From: Clostridia bacterium
GTDB taxonomy: Bacteria > Bacillota > Clostridia > Oscillospirales > RGIG7773
Direction: 5' to 3'
Length of the DNA: 8,442 bases
NCBI GenBank assembly: GCA_017554835.1
Contig: JAFZHO010000118.1
Coordinates: forward strand, 1-8,442
The translations under genes were made by a program, and so were the position numbers. The notes under the pieces are model-generated. The model made no database searches. It saw nothing but the letters and a program-made list of their open reading frames with translations, and was not told the DNA's origin. Of the stretch, positions 1 through 5,572 are shown one piece after another. Position 1 is the first letter of the stretch; each line of letters starts with the position of its first letter.

Positions 1-1
1 C

Positions 2-889
2 GGTATTGACACCGCCTCATTTGAAAATCAGTTCACCCTTTTGGCCGAAGAAGGCAAAACCCCGATTTTTGTTTCACTTGATAAAAAAATAATTGCAATC
101 ATTGCAGTATCAGACCCTATAAAAGAAACGTCGGAAAAAGCCATTTCCCACCTTGACAATATGAATATAAAAACCATAATGCTTACGGGAGATAACGAAA
201 AAACTGCCCTTGCAATAAAAAATAAACTTGGTATTAAAAAATTCATAGCCAACGTTCTTCCTCAGGATAAGGAAAAGCATATCAGAGAGCTTCAAAAAGA
301 GAAAGAAACAGTTGCAATGGTAGGCGACGGAATAAACGATGCTCCTGCCCTTGCGGCATCGGATATCGGAATTGCTATCGGAAACGGAACGGATATTGCC
401 ATTGAATCTGCTCAAGTTGTTTTAATGAAAGGCGACCTTCGGGACGTTCCCACTGCAATAAAATTATCAAAAAAAGTTATAACAAACATAAAAGAAAATC
501 TTTTCTGGGCTTTTATATATAACGTAATCGGAATTCCCGTTGCAGCAGGAGTTTTATATAGCAGCATGGGAATAAAACTAAGCCCCACCATTGCCGCGGC
601 GGCAATGAGTTTCAGTTCGGTTTGTGTTGTTTTAAATGCTCTTAGAATAAAAACTTTCAAAGCTAAAAAAGGAGAAAATAATAAAATGAAAAAAATTATA
701 ATCGAAGGTATGAGCTGCCCTCACTGCAGCGCAAGAGTTGAAAAGATTTTAAACGAGATTTCAGGCGTTAGCGCAAAAGTCAATTTAGAAGAAAAAACCG
801 CCTACGTTGAATTAGCGGAGAATATACCCGACGAGGTTTTAAAATCCGTTATCGACGATGCGGGCTATAAGGTAGTAGAAATCATATAA
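2..889 (+). CDS. copA: Cu(I)-translocating P1B-type ATPase with C-terminal HMA domain (5' partial)
   Basis: This is the C-terminal 295 residues of a membrane copper-exporting ATPase; the frame is open to the left edge, so the true start and the phosphorylation motif DKTGT lie outside. Visible in order are the P-domain segments MLTGDN and GDGINDAP (the Mg/hinge motif), then the last two membrane helices. These carry YN in FWAFIYN and MSFSS in the final helix, the residue pattern of the P1B-1 (Cu+/Ag+) subgroup. After a short basic linker comes a complete heavy-metal-associated domain with GMSCPHC (metal ligands in MxCxxC). A C-terminal HMA is a known architecture in clostridial copper ATPases, although N-terminal HMA domains are more usual. 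A strong terminator follows directly after the stop. The TTG codon at 41 is not a credible start because coding continues upstream of it. Copper over zinc or cadmium is inferred from the helix motifs. Confidence 0.93.
   Translation, partial: GIDTASFENQFTLLAEEGKTPIFVSLDKKIIAIIAVSDPIKETSEKAISHLDNMNIKTIMLTGDNEKTALAIKNKLGIKKFIANVLPQDKEKHIRELQKEKETVAMVGDGINDAPALAASDIGIAIGNGTDIAIESAQVVLMKGDLRDVPTAIKLSKKVITNIKENLFWAFIYNVIGIPVAAGVLYSSMGIKLSPTIAAAAMSFSSVCVVLNALRIKTFKAKKGENNKMKKIIIEGMSCPHCSARVEKILNEISGVSAKVNLEEKTAYVELAENIPDEVLKSVIDDAGYKVVEII
686..889 (+). CDS. Possible free CopZ-like copper chaperone from an internal start in copA
   Basis: The HMA domain at the end of the copper ATPase begins at an in-frame ATG (686). 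It is preceded by AAAGGAGA (668-675), a good Shine-Dalgarno match that sits about 10 bases upstream. Initiation there would give a 67-residue protein with the beta-alpha-beta-beta-alpha-beta size and MSCPHC motif (Cys11, Cys14) of a stand-alone CopZ chaperone. The gene may therefore make both the fused pump and a soluble chaperone, or this may be the trace of an ancestral copA-copZ pair whose intervening stop was lost. The linker residues KKGENNK are simply what the ribosome-binding region encodes when read through. That a free product is actually made is inference; the internal site itself is seen directly. Confidence 0.45.
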   Translation: MKKIIIEGMSCPHCSARVEKILNEISGVSAKVNLEEKTAYVELAENIPDEVLKSVIDDAGYKVVEII

Positions 890-919
890 ATAAAAAACGC
901 AGGATAAAAATCCTGCGTT
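888..919 (+). repeat. Direct repeat copy 1 (32 bp, identical to 1931-1962)
   Basis: Bases 888-919 are identical to 1931-1962, in the same orientation as judged by the AAAAA loop and the A-rich left flank. The repeat is the terminator hairpin plus its left flank. The two copies are offset by 1043 bp and bracket the XRE and barstar genes. Confidence 0.9.
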
Positions 920-922
920 TTT
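893..922 (+). terminator. Rho-independent terminator after copA (copy 1 of duplicated terminator)
   Basis: A perfect 13-bp inverted repeat (893-905 pairing with 910-922, AAAA loop, GC-rich core CGCAGGAT/ATCCTGCG) starts 4 bases after the copA stop and runs into a T tract. A-rich and T-rich flanks on both sides make it bidirectional, so on the minus strand it would also stop transcripts running leftward from the barstar-like gene. Confidence 0.9.
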
Positions 923-969
923 ACTATCTTAAGTTGAATTATTTTGCTTTTAACTAAACCTACGAGTTA

Positions 970-998
970 TTGCAAAATATCGCCACAAAAAGTATACT
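970..998 (+). promoter_or_regulatory. Sigma-A promoter for the XRE gene
   Basis: TTGCAA (970-975) and TATACT (993-998) are separated by 17 bases. Transcription would start near 1005, inside the palindrome at 1004-1015. A second possible -10, TATAAT at 1012-1017, lacks a matching -35. Confidence 0.6.
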
Positions 999-1003
999 AA
1001 ATC

Positions 1004-1015
1004 TATAGGCCTATA
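1004..1015. promoter_or_regulatory. Perfect 12-bp palindrome at the XRE promoter, candidate operator
   Basis: TATAGGCCTATA is a perfect 12-bp dyad lying just downstream of the -10 box and over the predicted start point of the XRE gene. Its position and symmetry suit a dimeric repressor, most simply autoregulation by the XRE protein. The assignment to that protein is inference. Confidence 0.5.
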
Positions 1016-1042
1016 ATTATGAATTTATGAGGTGATTTTATT

Positions 1043-1573
1043 ATGATTGACAATGTTAAAATAGGTAAACAAATCTCTCTGTTACGAACAAGTAAGGGTT
1101 TGACTCAGGCAGAACTTGGTGAACGTCTTGGCGTAACATTTCAGGCCGTAAGCAAATGGGAACGTGGTGAAACATTGCCTGATATTTCTATCTTACCTTC
1201 TCTTGCAGATATTCTTGAAACGACTATAGATTCTATTTTATGCGGTGGGACTAATAATATATCATTCAAGGGCAAAATCCAGGTTTCAAATATGATAGAC
1301 GGAATTAATTGTCTTAAACAAATGGGTGAAAAACTAGGCGAAAACAATATAATTTATAGATACGCCATTGACGGTATCAATAAAGGTATGAATACTGATA
1401 TAGAGCCGGCTTTTACGGATGATTATATTTTTGAAGTTTTTGTTGCAGAAGCAATTATTCAAAATGTAATCAATGGAATGTATGTGGATATAACCGATAT
1501 TAAGCGTAATTTTAAGCACGAACATTTTCGTAATATAGTCCTGAATTATGTAAAAAAATATAACATAATATAA
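1043..1573 (+). CDS. XRE-family HTH transcriptional regulator with uncharacterised C-terminal domain
   Basis: A 176-residue protein probably acting as a DNA-binding repressor. Residues about 8-62 form a canonical XRE/Cro-cI helix-turn-helix: ISLLRTSKGLTQAELGERLG, then VTFQAVSKWERGETLPD, with the usual recognition-helix and turn residues. The remaining roughly 110 residues have no membrane helix or metal motif and contain GINKGMN followed by an acidic, mostly helical stretch; this may be an oligomerisation or ligand-sensing domain, but I do not recognise it. ATG 1043 is supported by GAGGTGA (1029-1035) 7 bases upstream, and a good promoter and palindrome precede it. It converges with the barstar-like gene, leaving 3 bases between stops and no terminator, so its transcript probably runs antisense through that gene. 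The target genes are unknown. Confidence 0.85.
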   Translation: MIDNVKIGKQISLLRTSKGLTQAELGERLGVTFQAVSKWERGETLPDISILPSLADILETTIDSILCGGTNNISFKGKIQVSNMIDGINCLKQMGEKLGENNIIYRYAIDGINKGMNTDIEPAFTDDYIFEVFVAEAIIQNVINGMYVDITDIKRNFKHEHFRNIVLNYVKKYNII

Positions 1574-1576
1574 TGC

Positions 1577-1894
1577 TTAAATAACCTTAAAAACAACGCT
1601 TGAATATTCAGTGGAAATATCATTAAATACACTTAGCAAACCACTGCAATAATCACGTAGATTTCTCTCCAATTTATTATATCCATAAATTTCAACGACG
1701 TAATTTTTTCCTTCACTGAATATATCACATAAAAGATCCCAAATGGCATCAAGGTTTTTCCCGTAATATTCAGGTAAACCGAATTTTTCTTTTAATATAA
1801 AATGGATATCTTCTAAAGTTTTGCATAGTGAGAAATCTAAAATTATGGGGTTTTCGGAAATTTTCTTAAACGAATTTTTATCTAAAACAGTCAC
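1577..1894 (-). CDS. Barstar-family protein (ribonuclease inhibitor-like), orphan
   Basis: A 105-residue cytoplasmic protein of the barstar family, whose founding member binds and inhibits the secreted ribonuclease barnase. The family core LPEYYGKNLDAIWDLL is obvious. Within it Tyr43, Asp49, Trp52 and Asp53 align with barstar Tyr29, Asp35, Trp38 and Asp39, including the Asp39 that plugs the barnase active site. The start is GTG at 1894, reading leftward, backed by AAAGGAAG (complement of 1903-1910) 8 bases away; no in-frame ATG fits better. No barnase-like or other RNase toxin gene lies in the window, so the partner is elsewhere or absent; such orphans are often immunity proteins against competitors' toxins or have been recruited to other roles. 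I see no convincing promoter between it and the rpmB terminator about 37 bases upstream. Confidence 0.88.
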   Translation of the reverse strand: MTVLDKNSFKKISENPIILDFSLCKTLEDIHFILKEKFGLPEYYGKNLDAIWDLLCDIFSEGKNYVVEIYGYNKLERNLRDYCSGLLSVFNDISTEYSSVVFKVI

Positions 1895-1930
1895 TGCAAT
1901 TTCTTCCTTTATATTGATTCTTGTTTCTTG

Positions 1931-1962
1931 AAATAAAAAACGCAGGATAAAAATCCTGCGTT
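1931..1962 (+). repeat. Direct repeat copy 2 (32 bp, identical to 888-919)
   Basis: This copy is identical to 888-919 over 32 bases; identity stops at both ends (G1930 against T887, A1963 against T920). It serves as the rpmB terminator on the minus strand. Confidence 0.9.
1935..1960 (-). terminator. Rho-independent terminator of rpmB (copy 2)
   Basis: Read on the minus strand, the CGCAGGAT/ATCCTGCG hairpin is followed by TTTTTTATTT, a good terminator about 75 bases after the rpmB stop. On the plus strand it is followed by TTAATTTTTT and could also stop the XRE transcript, which has no terminator of its own. Confidence 0.85.
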
Positions 1963-2036
1963 AATTTTTTGCGTTTTTTAATTCCCCGTCTGGACAAGGT
2001 ATCCCTTGCTCAAACAAGGGCGATAAACAAAACCGA

Positions 2037-2225
2037 TTAGACTGCTCTTGATACCTTATCAGAACGGAGGCATCTTGTGCAAGCGTAAATATGTTTAGTA
2101 GTGCCGTTAACATTAGCTTTAACTCTTCTAACATTTGACTTCCAGGTTCTGTTAGTTCTTCTGTGTGAGTGAGAAACCTTGATTCCGAAAGCAACGCTTT
2201 TTCCGCAAATTTCACATTTAGCCAT
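2037..2225 (-). CDS. rpmB: 50S ribosomal protein L28
   Basis: A 62-residue basic protein of the large ribosomal subunit, of normal length for L28. It begins MAKCEICGK and has the family stretch SHSHRRTNRTWKSN, followed by ACTRCLRS. The two CxxC pairs (Cys4/Cys7 and Cys49/Cys52) make it the zinc-ribbon form of L28, not the cysteine-free paralogue that is typically induced under zinc limitation. ATG at 2225 follows a near-perfect anti-16S match, TAAGGAGGTG (complement of 2234-2243), 8 bases upstream. The gene stands alone, with its own promoter and terminator, and is divergent from hprK. A 15-base dyad lies in its short leader. Confidence 0.97.
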   Translation of the reverse strand: MAKCEICGKSVAFGIKVSHSHRRTNRTWKSNVRRVKANVNGTTKHIYACTRCLRSDKVSRAV

Positions 2226-2243
2226 TAAATATACACCTCCTTA

Positions 2244-2258
2244 GTAGGTTTAACCTAC
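2244..2258. promoter_or_regulatory. Dyad in the rpmB leader
   Basis: GTAGGTT-T-AACCTAC is a perfect 7+1+7 inverted repeat just upstream of the Shine-Dalgarno of rpmB and at or just after its predicted start point. In RNA it could form a 5-bp stem with a 5-base loop right before the ribosome binding site. In DNA it could be an operator. Which of these applies cannot be told from sequence. Confidence 0.45.
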
Positions 2259-2270
2259 ATAGCGCATTAT

Positions 2271-2299
2271 ATTGTATCAAATTCGCCGAGAAAAATCAA
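2271..2299 (-). promoter_or_regulatory. Sigma-A promoter of rpmB
   Basis: On the minus strand TTGATT (complement of 2294-2299) and TACAAT (complement of 2271-2276) are 17 bases apart. Transcription would begin near 2264 and give a leader of roughly 40 bases. Confidence 0.75.
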
Positions 2300-2368
2300 G
2301 TATAATTTTAAATTTTTTTTACTATAAATAAATTATTCCGTTTTTTCTTGTAAATAAAGTCTTTTTCG

Positions 2369-2397
2369 TTGATAAATATAATTTTTTATTTTATAAT
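2369..2397 (+). promoter_or_regulatory. Sigma-A promoter of the hprK operon
   Basis: TTGATA (2369-2374) and a consensus TATAAT (2392-2397) are separated by 17 bases. The start would be near 2404, about 26 bases before the hprK ATG. It is back to back with the rpmB promoter. I saw no obvious CcpA cre-like site around it by eye. Confidence 0.8.
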
Positions 2398-2429
2398 ATA
2401 GGAAAGAAATTTTATTCGGAGGCAGAATT

Positions 2430-3371
2430 ATGAGCGAATTTTTCGTAACTCTCGACAAAATCATAAAAGAACTTAAACTTGAGGAACTTTATATCCCGGA
2501 ATCCCCCGAAAAAATAAAAATCATCCATTCCGACGTCAATAGACCCGGTCTTCAGGTGGCGGGTTATTTTGACCATTTTGATAACGACAGAATTCAGGTT
2601 ATGGGAAAAGTTGAGTTTTCCTATCTTGAAAAATGCTCTTATGAAGAAAGAAAAACCAGAATAGAAAAGTTTTTTGCATCAAAAATTCCTGCCGTTATTC
2701 TTTCAAGAGGGTTAGAGCCATTTTCCGAAATGGTAGAACTATCAGAAAAATATCAGGTTCCGCTTTTGAGAACTTCTGAAAATACCTCAAACTTTATGGC
2801 GGCGCTTATTGCTTTTCTTAATCTTAACCTTGCACCAAGAAAAACCGTTCACGGCGTTTTGGTTGAAGTTTATGGTGAGGGCGTTTTGATTATGGGCGAA
2901 AGCGGAGTTGGTAAAAGCGAGACCGCTATTGAGCTTGTTAAAAGAGGCCACCGACTTATCGCCGATGATGCCGTTGAAATAAAAAGAGTTTCAAATATCT
3001 CCTGCGTTGGTTCTTCCCCTGCAGTTATAAGGCATTATATCGAGCTTCGCGGTATCGGAATTATTGACGTTCGCCGTATATTCGGTATGGGTGCCGTTAA
3101 AGAAACTGAGAAAATCGACTTGATCGTTAATCTTGAAAACTGGGACGTTAATAAAGTCTACGACCGACTTGGAATGGATAATAACTATACCGATATTCTT
3201 GGTATCAAAATCCCTTCTTTAACAATCCCCGTAAAACCCGGCCGTAACCTTGCTATTATTCTTGAGGTTGCTGCTATGAATAACCGTCAGAAACGCTTCG
3301 GCTATAACGCTGCGGTTGAACTTAATAATAAACTTATGGAAGATATGCAAAAGAAAATGGCGGAGGAATAA
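2430..3371 (+). CDS. hprK: HPr kinase/phosphorylase
   Basis: A 313-residue bifunctional enzyme that phosphorylates HPr on Ser46 with ATP or pyrophosphate and reverses the reaction, setting carbon catabolite repression in Bacillota. It has the usual family length (about 310). Residues 1-130 form the N-terminal domain. The catalytic domain has His141 (TVHGVLVEVYG), Walker A GESGVGKS at 156-163, the Asp pair at 179-180 (LIADDAVEI), the HPrK signature RGIGIIDVRRIFGMGAV from Arg207, and the C-terminal KPGRNLAIILEVAAMN segment. All residues expected for both activities appear present. ATG 2430 follows GGAGG (2418-2422) by 7 bases. It heads an apparent three-gene operon with a glucokinase and a membrane metalloprotease; many clostridia place hprK beside other genes instead. 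Confidence 0.97.
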   Translation: MSEFFVTLDKIIKELKLEELYIPESPEKIKIIHSDVNRPGLQVAGYFDHFDNDRIQVMGKVEFSYLEKCSYEERKTRIEKFFASKIPAVILSRGLEPFSEMVELSEKYQVPLLRTSENTSNFMAALIAFLNLNLAPRKTVHGVLVEVYGEGVLIMGESGVGKSETAIELVKRGHRLIADDAVEIKRVSNISCVGSSPAVIRHYIELRGIGIIDVRRIFGMGAVKETEKIDLIVNLENWDVNKVYDRLGMDNNYTDILGIKIPSLTIPVKPGRNLAIILEVAAMNNRQKRFGYNAAVELNNKLMEDMQKKMAEE

Positions 3372-3372
3372 A

Positions 3373-4341
3373 ATGTATTATATTGGAATAGATTTAGGCG
3401 GAACTAATATAAAAGGCGGAATAGTTGACCCAAAGACCTATAATATAATCTGCAAAAAAAGCGTTCCAACTCCAAAAGGAGAGGAAAATATTGCAGACGC
3501 CATAAAAGAACTTATCGATAATCTTCTCAAGGAATCAAATCTTAATCTTGATGATATTGAATTTATGGGCCTTGGTTCTCCCGGAACGGTAAATCTTGAA
3601 AAAGGCATTATCGAAAAAGCAGAAAACGTGGGCTTCCACGAAACTAATCTCAAAGAGCTTATGGCAAAAAGAATAGATAAAAAATTCTATTTTGATAACG
3701 ATGCAAACGCCGCAGCTTATGGAGAGGCAGTTGCAGGCGCAGGAAAAGGTTGCAGTCATTTCGTTATGATCACCCTTGGAACAGGCGTTGGCGGTGGAAT
3801 TATAATAGATGGTGAGATTTATGGCGGATTCAGTAACTGCGGTGCTGAAGTTGGTCATATGCTTATAAAATCAGGTGGAAATCTCTGTTCCTGCGGAAGA
3901 CACGGTTGCTGGGAGGCCTATGCATCCGTTACCGCTCTTATAAGTCTTACCAAGGAAAAAATGCTTCTTGATAAAGATAGCATTATGTGGGAAATTTGCG
4001 AAGGCGATATAGAAAAAGTAAACGGCTTAACCTCTTTTGACGGTATGCGAAAAGGCGATAAAACCGCCTGCGAAGTGGTTTCTGAATATATTGAGAACGT
4101 TTCCTGCGGAATTGTTAACCTTATTATTATGCTTCAACCTCAGGTGCTTTGCATTGGTGGCGCAATCTCAAAAGAGAAAAACTATCTTCTCGACCCTGTC
4201 TTAGAATATTACGAGAGAGAAAAATTCACCGTCAAAAAAGAAAACGACACAATAATCAAAACTGCCACTCTTGGCGGAGATGCAGGCATAATCGGGGCCG
4301 CTTTTCTTGGCACCCAGAAGAATAGATATAAAAATGACTGA
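3373..4341 (+). CDS. glcK: ROK-family glucokinase
   Basis: A 322-residue cytoplasmic sugar kinase that most likely phosphorylates glucose to glucose-6-phosphate with ATP. The N-terminal phosphate-binding motif is IGIDLGGTNIKGGIVD. DNDANAAAYGE carries the catalytic Asp110, and LGTGVGGGIIIDGEIYGG is the ROK core. Glu159/His162 (AEVGH) contact sugar and zinc, and the zinc-site cysteines 172, 174 and 179 lie in CSCGRHGCWE. There is no N-terminal DNA-binding domain, so it is a kinase and not a ROK repressor. The start at 3373 is chosen because GGAGGA (3362-3367), inside the end of hprK, is 5 bases upstream; an earlier in-frame codon at 3316 would only extend into hprK. It begins just after the hprK stop, which suggests translational coupling. 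Glucose specificity is inferred; other hexoses or N-acetylmannosamine are possible. Confidence 0.93.
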   Translation: MYYIGIDLGGTNIKGGIVDPKTYNIICKKSVPTPKGEENIADAIKELIDNLLKESNLNLDDIEFMGLGSPGTVNLEKGIIEKAENVGFHETNLKELMAKRIDKKFYFDNDANAAAYGEAVAGAGKGCSHFVMITLGTGVGGGIIIDGEIYGGFSNCGAEVGHMLIKSGGNLCSCGRHGCWEAYASVTALISLTKEKMLLDKDSIMWEICEGDIEKVNGLTSFDGMRKGDKTACEVVSEYIENVSCGIVNLIIMLQPQVLCIGGAISKEKNYLLDPVLEYYEREKFTVKKENDTIIKTATLGGDAGIIGAAFLGTQKNRYKND

Positions 4342-5449
4342 TAAAAAATTTAAACTAACACTTATTATAAATATTTGTCTTATAGGGCTTTTTCCCGTTT
4401 CTGTTGTTTTTTATTTTATAGCAAAAAACTATCCAGATTTTGTGGGAAGTCCATTTATGAAGATTCCTTTCTACTTATTTAAATATACAATAGGGGCAGT
4501 ATCAAATATTCTGCCCTTTTCTCTTTCTGAGGCGATTTTGATTATCGGCATCCCCTTTTTAATTATTTTCTCCATTATAAAAATAATTAAATGGGTAAAG
4601 CAAGATAATCTCAAAAAAATCGCCCTTCTTCTCACGGGAATTTTTGCAGTATCCTCTATAATGGCTTGTTATTTCATAGGAGTATGGTCGGTTAATTTCC
4701 ACGGCTACGATTTTGCAAAACTTTCAGGGCTTGATAACTCCCCTGTTTCAAAAACCGAACTTTATGAAACAACAAAAATCCTCGCCGAAAACCTTAATCG
4801 TTTATCTCAGAATATTGAATACGACGAAAAAGGATTTTCTACCTATAATAATAACAAGTTCTATAAAATGGAAAAAGAAATACGTCAAAGCTATAAAAAT
4901 CTCAATAAAATTTATCCCGTAATCGGAAAATACCCCCAAAGAGCAAAACCAATTATTCTTTCAAAACCGCTGACGTATACTTATATAGCAGGAATATACG
5001 TTCCCTTTATGGCAGAAGCAAACGTAAATATCAATTTCCCCTACTTCGTAGTGGTTCAGTCCGTGGGGCACGAAATGGCTCATTCTCTCGGATTTGTCCG
5101 CGAAGACGAGGCGGAATTTATCGGTTATCTTGTTTGCAAATATTCCGAAAATGGCTATTATGAATATTCAGGATATATGAATGCTTATATTTATGCATCA
5201 AATGCACTTGCTAAAGCAGATAAAAAAGCTTTTGCAAAGGTATATAATTCCCTTGACGAAAAAGTAAGAAAGGAACTATCCTCTTATAACGAATTTATGA
5301 ATGAATATCGTAATCAAACCGTATCTTCAGTTACGGAAAAGGTTAACGATACCTACCTCAAAGGCAACGGACAAACGGACGGAACAAAAAGCTATGGCAG
5401 AATGGTCGACCTTCTAGTTGCGGAATATAGATACAATTTGCACAAATAA
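4334..5449 (+). CDS. DUF3810-like membrane-bound zinc metalloprotease
   Basis: A 371-residue membrane protein resembling the DUF3810 family, whose function is unknown. The N-terminus has about three hydrophobic segments (roughly residues 8-30, 64-86 and 94-117). A soluble, probably extracytoplasmic domain follows, carrying HEMAH at 246-250, the gluzincin zinc motif HExxH with Glu247 as presumed base, and the acidic run REDEAEF (256-262), which supplies a candidate third zinc ligand (Glu259 or Glu261). Peptidase activity is therefore likely but unproven. ATG 4334 overlaps the end of the glucokinase gene by 8 bases, which suggests coupled translation. The Shine-Dalgarno is weak (AGAAGA about 12 bases upstream), and the in-frame TTG at 4307 has none. 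No clear terminator follows. Its link to hprK and glucokinase is unexplained. Confidence 0.8.
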   Translation: MTDKKFKLTLIINICLIGLFPVSVVFYFIAKNYPDFVGSPFMKIPFYLFKYTIGAVSNILPFSLSEAILIIGIPFLIIFSIIKIIKWVKQDNLKKIALLLTGIFAVSSIMACYFIGVWSVNFHGYDFAKLSGLDNSPVSKTELYETTKILAENLNRLSQNIEYDEKGFSTYNNNKFYKMEKEIRQSYKNLNKIYPVIGKYPQRAKPIILSKPLTYTYIAGIYVPFMAEANVNINFPYFVVVQSVGHEMAHSLGFVREDEAEFIGYLVCKYSENGYYEYSGYMNAYIYASNALAKADKKAFAKVYNSLDEKVRKELSSYNEFMNEYRNQTVSSVTEKVNDTYLKGNGQTDGTKSYGRMVDLLVAEYRYNLHK

Positions 5450-5501
5450 TGCGTATATTTATAATATTTTTTGTATATTTACGAAAATTTCAAAAAAGGG
5501 G

Positions 5502-5530
5502 TTGCATTTTTATAAACTTTTATGTATAAT
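5502..5530 (+). promoter_or_regulatory. Strong sigma-A promoter of the amino-acid ABC operon
   Basis: TTGCAT (5502-5507) and consensus TATAAT (5525-5530) are 17 bases apart. Transcription would start near 5537, about 36 bases before the ATG. Upstream, GTATATTTA occurs twice (5453-5461 and 5473-5481) with a 20-base period. Confidence 0.8.
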
Positions 5531-5572
5531 TATAAATGTAAATTAAAAAAACCTTTTAGGGAGGAAATTAAA

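Noticed and set aside
1043..1894. XRE gene and barstar gene as a toxin-antitoxin pair
   Set aside because: They are convergent and not in one operon, neither looks like a toxin, and barstar is an inhibitor of RNases, not a partner of XRE proteins.
1961..2215. 84-residue minus-strand reading frame overlapping rpmB
   Set aside because: It lies in another frame over L28, has no ribosome binding site at its start, and its sequence is low in recognisable structure; L28 is unambiguous.
2259..2429. Riboswitch or T-box in the rpmB-hprK spacer
   Set aside because: The spacer is extremely AT-rich, and both predicted leaders are under about 45 bases, too short for a riboswitch.
3535..3858. 107-residue minus-strand reading frame inside glucokinase
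   Set aside because: It is a shadow of a well-conserved gene, without a plausible start site or domain.
4307..4333. Nine-residue N-terminal extension of the metalloprotease from TTG 4307
   Set aside because: There is no Shine-Dalgarno before it, it runs deeper into glucokinase, and it adds charged residues ahead of a normal membrane-protein start.
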